Origin: Massilia timonae CCUG 45783
GTDB lineage: Bacteria; Pseudomonadota; Gammaproteobacteria; Burkholderiales; Burkholderiaceae_D
Assembly (NCBI RefSeq): GCF_000315425.1
Contig: NZ_JH992924.1
Span: forward strand, 487,740 to 551,739
DNA length: 64,000 nt
Reading direction: 5' to 3'
In this document: piece after piece, positions 26,065-36,491 of the stretch
How positions within the stretch are numbered: position 1 is the first letter of the stretch
Layout: the number at the start of each line of letters is the position of its first letter
Notes under the pieces: generated by a model
What the model saw: only the letters and a program-made list of their open reading frames with translations
The model's database searches: none
What the model was told of the DNA's origin: nothing
Program-made: the position numbers and the translations under genes

Positions 26065-29000
26065 ATGTTGAAAAAAACCGTATTGGTCCACGCACTGAGC
26101 ATCGCCTTCGGCGGCGCCGCACTGGGCCTGGCCGTGATGTCGCCGGCAATGGCGCAGTCGAATGCTTCCGGTAGCGTGTTCGGTACCGTCGCCCCGGGCA
26201 GCAATGTCCAGATCCTGATCGAGAACCCGGACATCGGCATCCGCCGCACTTTGACCCCGGACGCGCAGGGCCGTTTCGTGGCCAGCTCGCTGCCGAGCGG
26301 CGTGTACCGCGTGACGCAGCTGCGCGACGGCGCCAACGTGGCGACGGTCGAAGTCGAAACCGGCATCGGCCGCAACGGCGAGGCGATCTTTGCCGGCGCC
26401 CCGGCCGCCGACGGCACCCAGGTCGTGCAGGTGAGCGCCCGCCGCGCCACCATCGACACCAGCAGCGCCGGCAGCAGCGCCACCTTCAACGCCCGCGAAC
26501 TGGCCTCGCTGCCGATCGGCCGCAACATCGAATCGATCATCCAGCTGGCCCCGAACACGACCACGGCCGATACCCGCTTCGCCGGCGGCGCTTCGTTCGG
26601 CGGCGGCGCGGCTTCCGAGAACTCGTACTACATCAACGGTTTCCCCGTCACCAATCCGCTGACCGGCCTGGGCGCGGCCCAGCTGCCTTTCGGCGCAATC
26701 GCCGAGGCGCAGGTGCTGACCGGCGGCTTCGGCGCCGAATTCGGCCGTTCGATCGGCGGCGTGGTCAACATCGTCACCAAGAGCGGCACCAATACCTGGG
26801 AAGCCGGCGGCCTGGTGACCTGGGAACCGAAATCGCTGCGTGCTACGCCGTACGACATCTACTATGGCAACACCGGCACCCCGAACAACGCCGCCACCGA
26901 CGGCACCCTGCGCCTGGCGCGCGCCGAGAACACGGTCGACCGCAAGGTGTACGGCGCCTACGTCGGCGGCCCGATCATCAAGGACAAGCTGTTCTTCTTC
27001 GCCGCAGCCGAAAAGCACGATACCGAAGAGGGCCTGGTCAACGGCTTCCGCGTCGCCACCAACAACGCCTCGGTAGGCTGGCGCGACCGCGACACCAAGG
27101 TCGAACGCTATATGGCCAAGCTCGACTGGAACATCAGCGACAATCACCGCGTGGAATTCACCACGATGGGCGATACGCCCGAAGTGACCCGCGCGGATAG
27201 CGGCTTCGACTACGCGACCCGCACCCGCACCGGCGTCGTCAGCTCGACCCAGCGCCTGGTCAACGTCGACAACAACGGCGCCAAGCTCAACACGCTGCGT
27301 TACGTCGGCAACCTGACCGACGACCTGACCGTCACCGCACTGTACGGCCGCTCCAAGTCGACCCACGAGAACTACTTCACCGGCTATAACCCGGACCTGT
27401 TCCAGATCTCGTCGACGGTCGACGCGCGCGCGCCGGGCCTCTCCTACGCCAACCCGCAAAACATCAGCGGCAACATCCTGGCCCCGGGCTCGGAAGACAT
27501 CGTCGACTCGGGCCGCTTCGACGTCGAATGGCGCCTGGGCCGCCACACCCTGCGCGGCGGCTTCGACCAGACCAAGGTCGAGTCGGTCGCGGCGGGCGAA
27601 TTCATTGCCGGCGGCGGACGCTGGGATTACTTCCGCGCCACCAATCCGAACGCGCAGATCGAAGGTCCGAGCGGCGTGATGATTCCGTCGCCGGCCAGCA
27701 CCGGCAGTCCGCTGGGCAGCCAGGGCTATTACGTGACCCGCAACCTGTTCTCGACCGTCACCAATTCGTTCGGCGAACAGAGCGCCTGGTATCTGGAAGA
27801 CCGCTTCCAGGCAACCCCGAACCTGCTGCTGACCCTGGGCGTGCGTAACGAGTCGTTCAAGAACCAGAACGACACCAAGACCACCTTCCTGGAGATGAAG
27901 AACCAGATCCAGCCGCGCCTGGCCGCGGTATGGGACGTCAACGGCGACGCCAGCCTGAAGGTATACGGCACCGTGGGCCGCTACTCGGTCCCGATCCCGA
28001 CCCACATCTCGGTGCGCGGCGCCGGCCGTTCGACCTATACCGCCCAGTACTACACGTATACCGGCACCGACGCCAACGGCGCGCCGACCGGCCTGGTGCA
28101 GCTGAGCCAACCGCTGTCGAACAACAACGAATATGGCCAGGATAAGGTCGTCGAGACCCTGGCAGCGCGCGACATGGATCCGCAATACCAGGACGAGCTG
28201 ACCTTCGGCTTCGAGAAGGCGTTCTCGCCGTCGCTGAACTTCGGCGCCAAGGCGATCTACCGCAAGATGCGCTCGACCATCGACGATTTCTGCGACGTGC
28301 GTCCGTTCGAACGCTTCGCCGAAGCCAATGGCATCGAAATCACCAATCCGCTGTGGGGCAACACCTGCCAGACCTTCAACCCGGGTGAAGACAACGAGTT
28401 CCTGGTCGACTTCTCGGGCGATACGTCGCGCCTGACCCAGGTGAACCTGACCGCGGCCGACCAGGGCTTCGACAAGCCGAAGCGTACCTACAAGTCGATC
28501 GAGACCTTCCTGGAGCACCCGTTCCGCAACGGCTGGTACGCCAAGGCCAGCTATACCTGGTCGAGCAACAAGGGCAATACCGAAGGCCAGGTGCGTTCGG
28601 ATAACGGCCAGGCCGACGTTGCGGTCACCTCGTCGTGGGATTATCCGGAGCTGATGGAAGGCGCCTATGGCTACCTGCCGAACCACCGCAAGCACCAGCT
28701 CAAGGCCTTCGGCTTCTATGAAGTGACGCCGGAAGTCGTCGTCGGCGCCAACGTGCTGATCGCCTCGGGCCGTCCACGCAGCTGCATTGGCAGCGCCGCC
28801 AATCCGGGCGATTCGCCGAACTACGCGAACCAGACCTTCTACTGCGGCGGCCTGACCCGTTCGGAGAACGTGCTGACCCCGCGCGGCACGGTGGGCAACC
28901 TGCCGTGGGAACACCGCTACGACCTGAACGTGGCGTACAAGCCCAACTTCATCAAGGGCCTGCAGTTCCGCGTCGACGTGTTCAACGTGTTCAACAGCCA

Positions 29001-29127
29001 GGTCGTGCGCAACGTGACCGAGGCCTACAACAACGGCGCCAACGTCAGTGGCCTGTACCAGACTCCGCTGTCGCTGACCTCGCCGCGTTATGCACGCTTC
29101 TCGCTGATGTACGACCGCAAGTTCTGA
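26065..29127 (+). CDS. TonB-dependent receptor, Oar-like, tandem copy 1
   Basis: This 1020-residue outer-membrane receptor has a signal peptide (cleavage near AMA-QS, residue 31) and a carboxypeptidase-regulatory-like beta domain (about 33-115). A plug follows (about 130-245, including NSYYINGFPVTNPLTG and GAEFGRSIGGVVNIVTKSG), then a beta barrel ending in the aromatic residue F (YDRKF). This is the Oar / carboxypeptidase-regulatory TonB receptor type, whose members take up large or peptide-like ligands. The ATG at 26065 follows GAGGACAGGAA; a longer frame upstream adds an unlikely N-terminus. It is closely similar along its length to the next gene, and the two promoters match too, indicating tandem duplication. 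Confidence 0.92.
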   Translation: MLKKTVLVHALSIAFGGAALGLAVMSPAMAQSNASGSVFGTVAPGSNVQILIENPDIGIRRTLTPDAQGRFVASSLPSGVYRVTQLRDGANVATVEVETGIGRNGEAIFAGAPAADGTQVVQVSARRATIDTSSAGSSATFNARELASLPIGRNIESIIQLAPNTTTADTRFAGGASFGGGAASENSYYINGFPVTNPLTGLGAAQLPFGAIAEAQVLTGGFGAEFGRSIGGVVNIVTKSGTNTWEAGGLVTWEPKSLRATPYDIYYGNTGTPNNAATDGTLRLARAENTVDRKVYGAYVGGPIIKDKLFFFAAAEKHDTEEGLVNGFRVATNNASVGWRDRDTKVERYMAKLDWNISDNHRVEFTTMGDTPEVTRADSGFDYATRTRTGVVSSTQRLVNVDNNGAKLNTLRYVGNLTDDLTVTALYGRSKSTHENYFTGYNPDLFQISSTVDARAPGLSYANPQNISGNILAPGSEDIVDSGRFDVEWRLGRHTLRGGFDQTKVESVAAGEFIAGGGRWDYFRATNPNAQIEGPSGVMIPSPASTGSPLGSQGYYVTRNLFSTVTNSFGEQSAWYLEDRFQATPNLLLTLGVRNESFKNQNDTKTTFLEMKNQIQPRLAAVWDVNGDASLKVYGTVGRYSVPIPTHISVRGAGRSTYTAQYYTYTGTDANGAPTGLVQLSQPLSNNNEYGQDKVVETLAARDMDPQYQDELTFGFEKAFSPSLNFGAKAIYRKMRSTIDDFCDVRPFERFAEANGIEITNPLWGNTCQTFNPGEDNEFLVDFSGDTSRLTQVNLTAADQGFDKPKRTYKSIETFLEHPFRNGWYAKASYTWSSNKGNTEGQVRSDNGQADVAVTSSWDYPELMEGAYGYLPNHRKHQLKAFGFYEVTPEVVVGANVLIASGRPRSCIGSAANPGDSPNYANQTFYCGGLTRSENVLTPRGTVGNLPWEHRYDLNVAYKPNFIKGLQFRVDVFNVFNSQVVRNVTEAYNNGANVSGLYQTPLSLTSPRYARFSLMYDRKF

Positions 29128-29164
29128 TCCTGAGCGGTGGCCGCAAGGCCGTCGCCAGCCGGAC

Positions 29165-29192
29165 AGGCCGCTCTTCGGAGCGGCCTTTTTTT
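29165..29192 (+). terminator. Rho-independent terminator of receptor 1
   Basis: There is a perfect 9-bp GC-rich stem (29165-29173 with 29178-29186), a TTCG tetraloop and a T run. Strong. Confidence 0.9.
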
Positions 29193-29864
29193 CGGCGCTG
29201 CCACCGTCCCCACTGTATTGCGCCGCACGGCCATCAGCGCGCACGCATTGGCATGCGGGATCGTTGCACCTCACTTTGCGCTGGATCAACAAACCCAGCG
29301 ACCATTCTTGCAAATTCCATGGCCGACCGTACCGGATTCCGGTACTGCCGAGGAGTCGTCCTCTTCTTCGTACGGCGCTATAAGTAGAGCGAATATCCTT
29401 TCTTGTTTTCTGGTAACTGAAAGTTTACAAAATTATCCTTGCGTGACATCCGTCCGAACGTTCTGCGGCAGACATCCCGATTTTCTCGTGTCTGTATGGT
29501 GTACGTATCGATTTTGCCGATTGCGATACAAGATTTCGTTTGATGTGCAATTTGGTGCGACAACCAGCCAAATATGTGCATCCATGCCCGGTTTTGGCGA
29601 CTTTTATTCGGTTTGCGTAATCGGTCATGGTTTGTCATAAACAGTGTTGTTTATATGCATACCAAAGGAAACTGTGTCATTGACACAAGAAGTTTCCTCA
29701 TGGTTCTATCCAAAAGCGCCTTTTGGTCGAATTATCAGTTAAATGAATATTTCGTCAGTGGGCCCAAGAGAGGAAAGCAGCCAACGCTGCTGAGATCGTG
29801 ATTCATACACAACCATCCGAGCCCGTTCCGCCAGAACAGCGAGGAATAAAACAGGAAATCACAC
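29193..29864. other. Intergenic promoter region of TonB-dependent receptor 2
   Basis: These 672 bp contain no convincing gene. The last 230 bp repeat blocks found upstream of receptor 1 in the same order and spacing: GTTGT-TATATGCATACC, the TGTGTCATTGACACA palindrome, TTAAATGAATAT and AAGAGAGGAAA. Confidence 0.6.
29673..29687. promoter_or_regulatory. Operator-like palindrome upstream of receptor 2
   Basis: TGTGTCA-T-TGACACA is identical to the palindrome before receptor 1. Its centre is again 185 bp upstream of the ATG (29865). Confidence 0.6.
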
Positions 29865-32800
29865 ATGTTCAAGAAAACCGTTCTAGTCCACGCCCTGACG
29901 CTGGCATTCGGCGGCGCCGTGCTGGCCATCGGCACGATGGCGCCGGCCATGGCGCAATCGAACGCCACGTCGGTCGTGTACGGCACCGTCGCCCCTGGCG
30001 CCGACGTGCGCGTCGTGCTGGAAAACCCGGCCACCGGCCTGCGCCGCACCGTGACGCCCGATGCGCAGGGCCGCTTCCAGGCCACCGCGCTGCCCACCGG
30101 TTCCTATACCGTGACCCAGTACCGGGGTGATGCCGTGGTAGGCACGACCAGGGTCGAAACCAGCATCGGCCAGAACGCCGAGGCAGTCTTCGCCGAGGCG
30201 GGCGTGCAGACGGTCGAAGTGACAGGCCAGCGCCGCAACATCGATGTCACCTCGACGTCGTCGGGCGCGACCTTCAGCGCACGCCAGCTGGCCGCGCTGC
30301 CGGTGACGCGCGACATCCAGGGCATCATCCAGCTGGCGCCGAACACTACCCGCGTGGACTCGCGCTTCGCCGGCGGCGCCTCGTTCGGCGGCGGGGCGGC
30401 GTCCGAAAACTCGTACTACATCAACGGTTTCCCGGTCACCAACCCGCTGACCGGCCTGGGCGCGTCGCAGCTGCCGTTCGGCGCGATCGCCGAAGCGCAG
30501 GTGCTGGTCGGCGGCTTCGGCGCCGAGTTCGGCCGGTCGATCGGTGGCGTCGTCAACGTCATCACCAAGAGCGGCACCAATACCTGGGAGGCGGGCGCCC
30601 AGGTCACGTTCGAGCCGAAGAGCTGGCGCGCCAGCGAGAACGACATCTATTACGCCAACACCGGCTACAACCCGCTCACCGACAACACGCTGCGCCTGGC
30701 CCAGCGCGAGAACACGCGCGAACAGAAGACCTACGGAGCCTATGTCGGCGGACCGATCATCAAGGACAAGCTGTTCGTGTACCTGGCCGGTGAGATGATC
30801 GAAAACGACCGCGGCTACGTCAACGGTTTTCGCACCGGCACCTCGAACGCCCAGAACGGCTGGCGCGACGACGAGCGCGAAATCGCTCGCTACATGGGCA
30901 AGATCGACTGGAACATCACCGATAACCACCGTCTCGAACTGACGGCGCTGGGCGACAACCCGAAGCGCACCTACGAGGACAGCGGCTACGACTACGCCAC
31001 CCGCACCCGCAACGGCGTCGTCACCTCGACCGCCACCCGCCGCAACGTGGACGACAACGGCGGCCGCACAGCCATGCTGCGCTACATCGGCAACCTGACC
31101 GATGACCTGACCCTGACCGCGCTCTACGGCCGCAGCGAGCTGAAGCACGAGAACGCCTTCAGCAACTACCAGGCTGACATCTTCTCGACCACCTCGTCGC
31201 CGGAAAACCGCGCCCCGGGCTTCACCTACGCCAACCCGCAGGCGATTACCGGCAATATCCTGGCGCCGGACGCGAAGGACAAGGTCGATTCGGGGCGCCT
31301 GGACCTCGAGTACCGTATCGGCGACCATAACCTGCGCGCGGGTTACGACCGCACCGACGTCGAATCGCTCAATGCCGGCGTGTTCAAGGCCGGCGGCGGC
31401 ACCTGGGCTTACTTCAGGACGGCCAACCCGAACCGGCCGATCGGCGTGAGCGGCGGCACGGTCCCGGCGACCGCCAGCGGCGGCGGACTGGGCACCCAGG
31501 GTTACTACGTGTCCAAGCGCCTGTTCTCGACGGTGACCGACTCGTACGCCGAACAGAGCGCCTTCTATGTCGAGGACCGCTGGCAAGCCACCAAGAACCT
31601 GCTGCTGACCATCGGCGTGCGCAGCGAATCGTTCAAGAACCAGAACGAATCGAAGGTCACCTTCCTCGATATGGACAACCAGATCCAGCCGCGCCTGGCG
31701 GCGGCCTGGGACGTCAACGGCGATGGTCAGACCAAGCTGTTCGCCACGCTCGGCCGCTACTCGGTGCCGATCCCGACCCATATCTCGGTGCGCGGCGCCG
31801 GCCGCTCGACCTACACCGACCAGTATTTCACCTATACCGGCGTCGACGCCAACGGCGCCCCGACCGGACTGGTGCAGCTGACGGAGCCGCTGTCGGGCAA
31901 TAACGAGTTCGGCCAGGATAAAGTCATCGCGACCCTCGCGGCCCTCGACATGAAGCCGGCCTACCAGGACGAGGTCACCATCGGGCTCGAGCGCGCCATC
32001 ACGCCGCGCCTGACCTTCGGCGCCAAGGCGACCTACCGCGAGCTGAAAGAGACCATCGACGACTTCTGCGACGTGCGTCCGTTCGAGCGCTATGCCGAAG
32101 CGAACGGCATCGAGATCACCAATCCCTACTGGGGTAATACCTGCCAGACCTTCAACCCGGGCCGTAACAACACCTTCATGGTCGACTACTCGGGCGACCC
32201 GGCGAACCTGACCAAGGTTTCGCTGACCGCCGCCGACCAGGGCTTCGTGAAACCGAAGCGCACCTATGCCGCGGTCGACCTGTTCCTGGAACACCCATAT
32301 CGCAACGGCTTCTACGGCAAGGTGAACTACACCTGGTCGCGCAACAAGGGCAATACCGAAGGCCAGGTGCGTTCCGATAACGGCCAGGCCGACGTCGCCG
32401 TGACCTCGACCTGGGATTATCCCGAGCTGATGGAAGGCGCCTACGGCCTGTTGCCGAACGACCGCAAGCACCAGATCAAGGCCTTCGGTTTCTATGAAGT
32501 CACGCCCGAAGTCTCGGTCGGCGGCAACGTGCTGCTGGCTGCCGGCCGCCCGCGCAGCTGCATCGGCACCTCGGCCAACCCTGGCGACTCGCCCAACTAC
32601 GCCAACCAGAGTTTCTGGTGCGGCGGCGCCGAAGTCCCGCAAAACCAGATCGTACAGCGCGGCACCGTCGGCAACCTGCCGTGGGACAAGCGCCTTGACC
32701 TGAATGTCGCTTACCGTCCGGGTTTGCTGAAGGGCCTGCAGCTGCGCCTCGACGTGTTCAATGTGACCAACGAGCAGGTCACGCAGAACGTGACCGAGGC

Positions 32801-32903
32801 CTACAACAGCGGCGACGCGGTTTCGCCCCTGTATGGAACGCCGCTGTCGCTGACGCCGCCGCGTTATGCGCGGATCTCGGTGTCTTACGATCACAAGTTC
32901 TAA
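29865..32903 (+). CDS. TonB-dependent receptor, Oar-like, tandem copy 2
   Basis: This 1012-residue paralogue of the preceding receptor has the same signal peptide type (MFKKTVLVHAL... AMA-QS), regulatory beta domain, plug (NSYYINGFPVTNPLTG, AEFGRSIGGVVNVITKSG) and barrel with a terminal F (YDHKF). Differences are scattered and concentrated in loops, as expected if ligand specificity diverged after duplication. Shared barrel blocks include DDFCDVRPFERYAEANGIEI, conserved almost word for word between the copies. The ATG follows ACAGGAAATCACAC. A strong terminator follows at 32951. Substrate not known. Confidence 0.92.
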   Translation: MFKKTVLVHALTLAFGGAVLAIGTMAPAMAQSNATSVVYGTVAPGADVRVVLENPATGLRRTVTPDAQGRFQATALPTGSYTVTQYRGDAVVGTTRVETSIGQNAEAVFAEAGVQTVEVTGQRRNIDVTSTSSGATFSARQLAALPVTRDIQGIIQLAPNTTRVDSRFAGGASFGGGAASENSYYINGFPVTNPLTGLGASQLPFGAIAEAQVLVGGFGAEFGRSIGGVVNVITKSGTNTWEAGAQVTFEPKSWRASENDIYYANTGYNPLTDNTLRLAQRENTREQKTYGAYVGGPIIKDKLFVYLAGEMIENDRGYVNGFRTGTSNAQNGWRDDEREIARYMGKIDWNITDNHRLELTALGDNPKRTYEDSGYDYATRTRNGVVTSTATRRNVDDNGGRTAMLRYIGNLTDDLTLTALYGRSELKHENAFSNYQADIFSTTSSPENRAPGFTYANPQAITGNILAPDAKDKVDSGRLDLEYRIGDHNLRAGYDRTDVESLNAGVFKAGGGTWAYFRTANPNRPIGVSGGTVPATASGGGLGTQGYYVSKRLFSTVTDSYAEQSAFYVEDRWQATKNLLLTIGVRSESFKNQNESKVTFLDMDNQIQPRLAAAWDVNGDGQTKLFATLGRYSVPIPTHISVRGAGRSTYTDQYFTYTGVDANGAPTGLVQLTEPLSGNNEFGQDKVIATLAALDMKPAYQDEVTIGLERAITPRLTFGAKATYRELKETIDDFCDVRPFERYAEANGIEITNPYWGNTCQTFNPGRNNTFMVDYSGDPANLTKVSLTAADQGFVKPKRTYAAVDLFLEHPYRNGFYGKVNYTWSRNKGNTEGQVRSDNGQADVAVTSTWDYPELMEGAYGLLPNDRKHQIKAFGFYEVTPEVSVGGNVLLAAGRPRSCIGTSANPGDSPNYANQSFWCGGAEVPQNQIVQRGTVGNLPWDKRLDLNVAYRPGLLKGLQLRLDVFNVTNEQVTQNVTEAYNSGDAVSPLYGTPLSLTPPRYARISVSYDHKF

Positions 32904-32950
32904 GCGCTTCAGGAAGCTCGCCAGCCGCGCGCCTGGTGTGCTTTCCAAGA

Positions 32951-32980
32951 AAATGCCCTGGCTGTTTCAGGGCATTTTTT
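32951..32980 (+). terminator. Rho-independent terminator of receptor 2
   Basis: There is a perfect 10-bp stem (32951-32960 with 32968-32977), a 7-base loop and a run of T residues after the stem. Confidence 0.9.
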
Positions 32981-33574
32981 ATTTTTGGAAGGTAACAATA
33001 AGGCGCTCATATGGTTTATCACATCGCATTTCGACGTCATAAATGAACATAATCGAACTGAGCGTCGTTTCTACGCAACTATCTCGTGAGTCAACTACAA
33101 ATTTTATACATCTATTGCTAATGCATACTATGTACATAGAAATTTTTTGAACGAAGACTCCGCATGCATATGATTTAGTTCGTCCATACTCACTTGAAAC
33201 TGTCGTAAATACAATGGCTTAGCTTGGTAAGCGTTGCCGCGACCCAGGTTCCATAGGGATGAGGGAGTCAGCCGACAGGCCGTGGCAGCAGTGCGTCACC
33301 GACCAATCGTCTGCTGCCCATTCCGGGATTTAACAATATGCATATCCCATCTGCTTGTTGACGCTTTTTGTTTTGATATGGTTTTATGGAATGACTCATA
33401 TGGTGTGGGATTCAACAATCAACGTCGATTGAGGGTGTTCGTCCCTGATACATGTCTGCATATGACACGCTGCACAGCCACGATGCAGATAATTTGTTTT
33501 AGGCAAAACACTTGAGCACGGACCGGTACGTGCGCCCGCATAAAACTATTCAAAGAACAGCAAGGAGAAACACA
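32981..33574. other. Intergenic region upstream of receptor 3
   Basis: This stretch of about 590 bp is AT-rich and has no convincing gene. An operator-like palindrome lies at 33495-33510. It lacks the palindrome and blocks shared by receptors 1 and 2. Confidence 0.5.
33495..33510. promoter_or_regulatory. Palindrome upstream of receptor 3
   Basis: TGTTTT-AGGC-AAAACA has perfect 6-bp arms and a 4-bp spacer, centred about 72 bp before the ATG at 33575. Possible operator. Confidence 0.4.
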
Positions 33575-36469
33575 ATGTTGAAACTGAAGTCGATGCCGTG
33601 CGCGATCGCCTGCGTGATCGCCAGCGGCGCCCTGGCCGGCGCCGTACCGGCACTCGCCCAGGACCAGGCCGCGCCTGCTCCCGCGGCGCAGCGCGTCGTC
33701 GTGACCGGTTCGCTGATCAGCCGCACCAATACCGAAACCCCGACCCCGATCCAGGTGCTCACCGCGGCCGACATCCAGAAGAGCGGCAAGACCTCGGTCG
33801 CCGAGCTCCTGACCGACCTGGCCGCCAACGGCGCCGGCACCCTGGGCACCGGCTTCGCCGGCGCCTTCGCCAACGGCGCCTCGGGCATCTCGCTGCGCGG
33901 CCTGACCGTCGGCGCCACCCTGGTGCTGATCGACGGCCACCGCATGGCCCCGTATCCACTGTCGGACGACGCCCAGCGCTCCTTCGTCGACGTGTCGGCG
34001 ATTCCGTTCGACGCCATCGAGAGCATCGAGGTCCTGAAAAGCGGCGCCTCGTCGCTGTACGGTTCCGACGCGATCGCGGGCGTGATCAACATCAAGCTCA
34101 AGAAGAACCTGAACGGCACCCGCCTGTCGGCCGAGATCGGCGACACCCAGCACGGCGGCGGCAAGACCAAGCGCGCCTCGGTCAGCACCGGCATCGGCGA
34201 CCTCGGCGCCGACGGCTACAACGCCTTCATCACCGCCGAATACCGCAAGCAGGACCCGATCTATGTGGTCGACCGCGAGCAGTTCGGCTACGCCAACCGC
34301 GACTGGCGCGCACGCGGCGGCAACGACCTGACCCTGGGCGTGCCAACCAATATCAACAATTTCCTGACCGCGTCCAGCAGCCCCTTCCTGTACAACCCGG
34401 CCAATCCGAACAATCCGGCCGGCGTCACCAACGCCAACAACCCGGCCAACTACCTGTTCCTGGATCCGAACTGCAACTTCGCCAAGTACCGCGCCGGCGG
34501 TTGCTCGGTGCGCGATACCGAATCGTTCATCCAGCCGCCGACCGAGAACGTCAACGTCCTCGTCGGCATGACCAAGAAGCTGAGCGAGGACTGGGAGGTG
34601 CAGTTCAAGGGCTCGATGTTCCGCCGCGAAAGCACCAACAACCGCAACGGCGCAGGCACGTCGCCGCTGGCCTTCAATCCGACGGCCTTCAACGGCACCA
34701 CCACCCTGGTCAACGGCGTGCTGACCCCGCGCGTCGGCGCAGTGCCGGACACGACCTTCGCGCCGGGCGCCCAGGTTGGCGCCAACGTCACCAACCCGTT
34801 TGGCCAGAACGCACGCCTGTATGGCTACATTCCGGATGTCGGCGCCGCCCTGACCACCAGGAACGAGTCGACCGCCACCCGCTTCTCGGCCGACCTGATC
34901 GGCAGCGCCTACGGCTGGGACGTGACTGCCTCGGTCGGCGCCACCAAGGTCAAGAACGACCTCGACTATAGTGGCTACGTCAACCGCAGCGCGCTCTACG
35001 CCGCATTGCGCAACGGCACCTTCAATGTGCTGGGCGGTAACTCGCCGGCCGTCATGAACCAGGTGTCGCCGCACTTCAGCAACAAGATCGAGTCGACCCT
35101 GAACTACGCCGACCTGATCGGATCGCGCGAACTGCTGTCGAACTTCGGCGCCGGTCCGCTGAACTTCGCGGCCGGCCTGCACTGGCACAAGCGCGAGCAG
35201 GATGCGCCGCCATCGAGCCTGACGCTCAATGGCGCGGTGGCCAACACCGCGGCCTTCGCGATCGGCGAAGAGACCAACAAGGCGGCGTTCGCCGAGCTGC
35301 AGGCGACCCCGATCAAGAACGTCGAAATCGGCGTCGCCGGCCGCTACGACCACTACGATACCTACGGCCGTTCGTTCACGCCGTCGGCCAACTTCAAGTG
35401 GACGCCGAGCCAGCAGATCGGCCTGCGCGGCACCTTCGCACGCGGTTTCCGAGCGCCGGCCCCGGCCGAGGTGGGCAACGCCGGTTCCTTCTTCACCTTC
35501 AACGCGATCAGCGATCCGATCCTGTGCGCCAACGGCAGCCAGACCACCGCCGGCAACGTGCCGTCGGCCTGCTCGTTCAGCCCGCCATACGTCCAGACCA
35601 CCAATCCCGACCTGCAGCCGGAGAAATCGAAGTCGTATACCTTCGGCATCATCCTCGAGCCGATGCGTGGCCTGAACATGACCCTGGATTACTACAAGAT
35701 TCAGATCAAGAACCTGATCGTGACCCAGGCCGGCAACGATCCGAGCTTCGTCCCGACCTGGGTGCGCGGCCCGGCGGCGACGATCGACATCGCGACCGGC
35801 GCCGGCAACAACACGGTCCCGGGCATGCCTGTCGCCGGTCCGATCCTGTACGGCCTGTCGCCGTATATCAATGCCGGCAGCACCGAGACCCACGGCATCG
35901 AAGCGGATGTGCGCTACCGCTGGCGCCTGGGCGACATGGGCACCATCACGGCCAACCTGAGCGCGGCGCACGTGTTCGGCTACGAGACCGAAGTGGCTGG
36001 CGAGAGCTACCAGCTGGCCGGCACCCAGGGGCCATCGTCGGTCGGCGGCGCCACCGGCAACCCGAAGGACCGCGCCCAGTTCACCCTCGGCTATGCCCGC
36101 GGCCCGCTGGACGTGACCGCCACCGTGAACTACACGAGCGGCTTCTCGACCTTCGACCCGGCGCTGGGCGAGACCGATTGCGCGTCGACCGGCACCAACG
36201 TCGGCGGCCGTCCTTACTTCCAGGGCCTGGTCCAGCCGGCGTGGTATTGCGACGTGTCGTCGTTCACCTCGACCAACCTGAACGTGGCGTACAAGGTCTC
36301 CGAGAACCTGACCATCCGGGGCGCGATCCTGAACCTGTTCGACAAGGAAGCCCCGTATGACGTCGCCACCTACGGCAACGCGGGCAACCAGACCTCGTAC
36401 AACGCCTCGCTGCACCAGCCTGGCGCGGTGGGCCGCTTCTTCAGCCTGGGCGCGAACTACACGTTCTAA
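33575..36469 (+). CDS. TonB-dependent receptor 3 (classical plug/barrel type)
   Basis: The 964-residue receptor has a signal peptide (ALA-QD, residue 28), a TonB-box-like segment (RVVVTGSLISR, 40-50), and a plug domain with GISLRGL, TLVLIDGHRMAPYP and ASSLYGSDAIAGVINIKLKKN (about 50-175). A long barrel follows, ending in YTF. An Asn-Pro-rich stretch (NPANPNNPAGVTNANNPAN) in an extracellular loop near residue 275 is unusual. It lacks the carboxypeptidase-regulatory domain of receptors 1 and 2. The ATG at 33575 follows AAGGAGAAA. It ends just before a long inverted repeat. Confidence 0.93.
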   Translation: MLKLKSMPCAIACVIASGALAGAVPALAQDQAAPAPAAQRVVVTGSLISRTNTETPTPIQVLTAADIQKSGKTSVAELLTDLAANGAGTLGTGFAGAFANGASGISLRGLTVGATLVLIDGHRMAPYPLSDDAQRSFVDVSAIPFDAIESIEVLKSGASSLYGSDAIAGVINIKLKKNLNGTRLSAEIGDTQHGGGKTKRASVSTGIGDLGADGYNAFITAEYRKQDPIYVVDREQFGYANRDWRARGGNDLTLGVPTNINNFLTASSSPFLYNPANPNNPAGVTNANNPANYLFLDPNCNFAKYRAGGCSVRDTESFIQPPTENVNVLVGMTKKLSEDWEVQFKGSMFRRESTNNRNGAGTSPLAFNPTAFNGTTTLVNGVLTPRVGAVPDTTFAPGAQVGANVTNPFGQNARLYGYIPDVGAALTTRNESTATRFSADLIGSAYGWDVTASVGATKVKNDLDYSGYVNRSALYAALRNGTFNVLGGNSPAVMNQVSPHFSNKIESTLNYADLIGSRELLSNFGAGPLNFAAGLHWHKREQDAPPSSLTLNGAVANTAAFAIGEETNKAAFAELQATPIKNVEIGVAGRYDHYDTYGRSFTPSANFKWTPSQQIGLRGTFARGFRAPAPAEVGNAGSFFTFNAISDPILCANGSQTTAGNVPSACSFSPPYVQTTNPDLQPEKSKSYTFGIILEPMRGLNMTLDYYKIQIKNLIVTQAGNDPSFVPTWVRGPAATIDIATGAGNNTVPGMPVAGPILYGLSPYINAGSTETHGIEADVRYRWRLGDMGTITANLSAAHVFGYETEVAGESYQLAGTQGPSSVGGATGNPKDRAQFTLGYARGPLDVTATVNYTSGFSTFDPALGETDCASTGTNVGGRPYFQGLVQPAWYCDVSSFTSTNLNVAYKVSENLTIRGAILNLFDKEAPYDVATYGNAGNQTSYNASLHQPGAVGRFFSLGANYTF

Positions 36470-36491
36470 GTCCTAGGCCAGCTGCCTCAGC

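Noticed and set aside
25395..33574. tRNA or small structured RNA in the receptor intergenic regions
   Set aside because: No cloverleaf or conserved RNA pattern was seen. The conserved blocks fit promoter/operator elements better.
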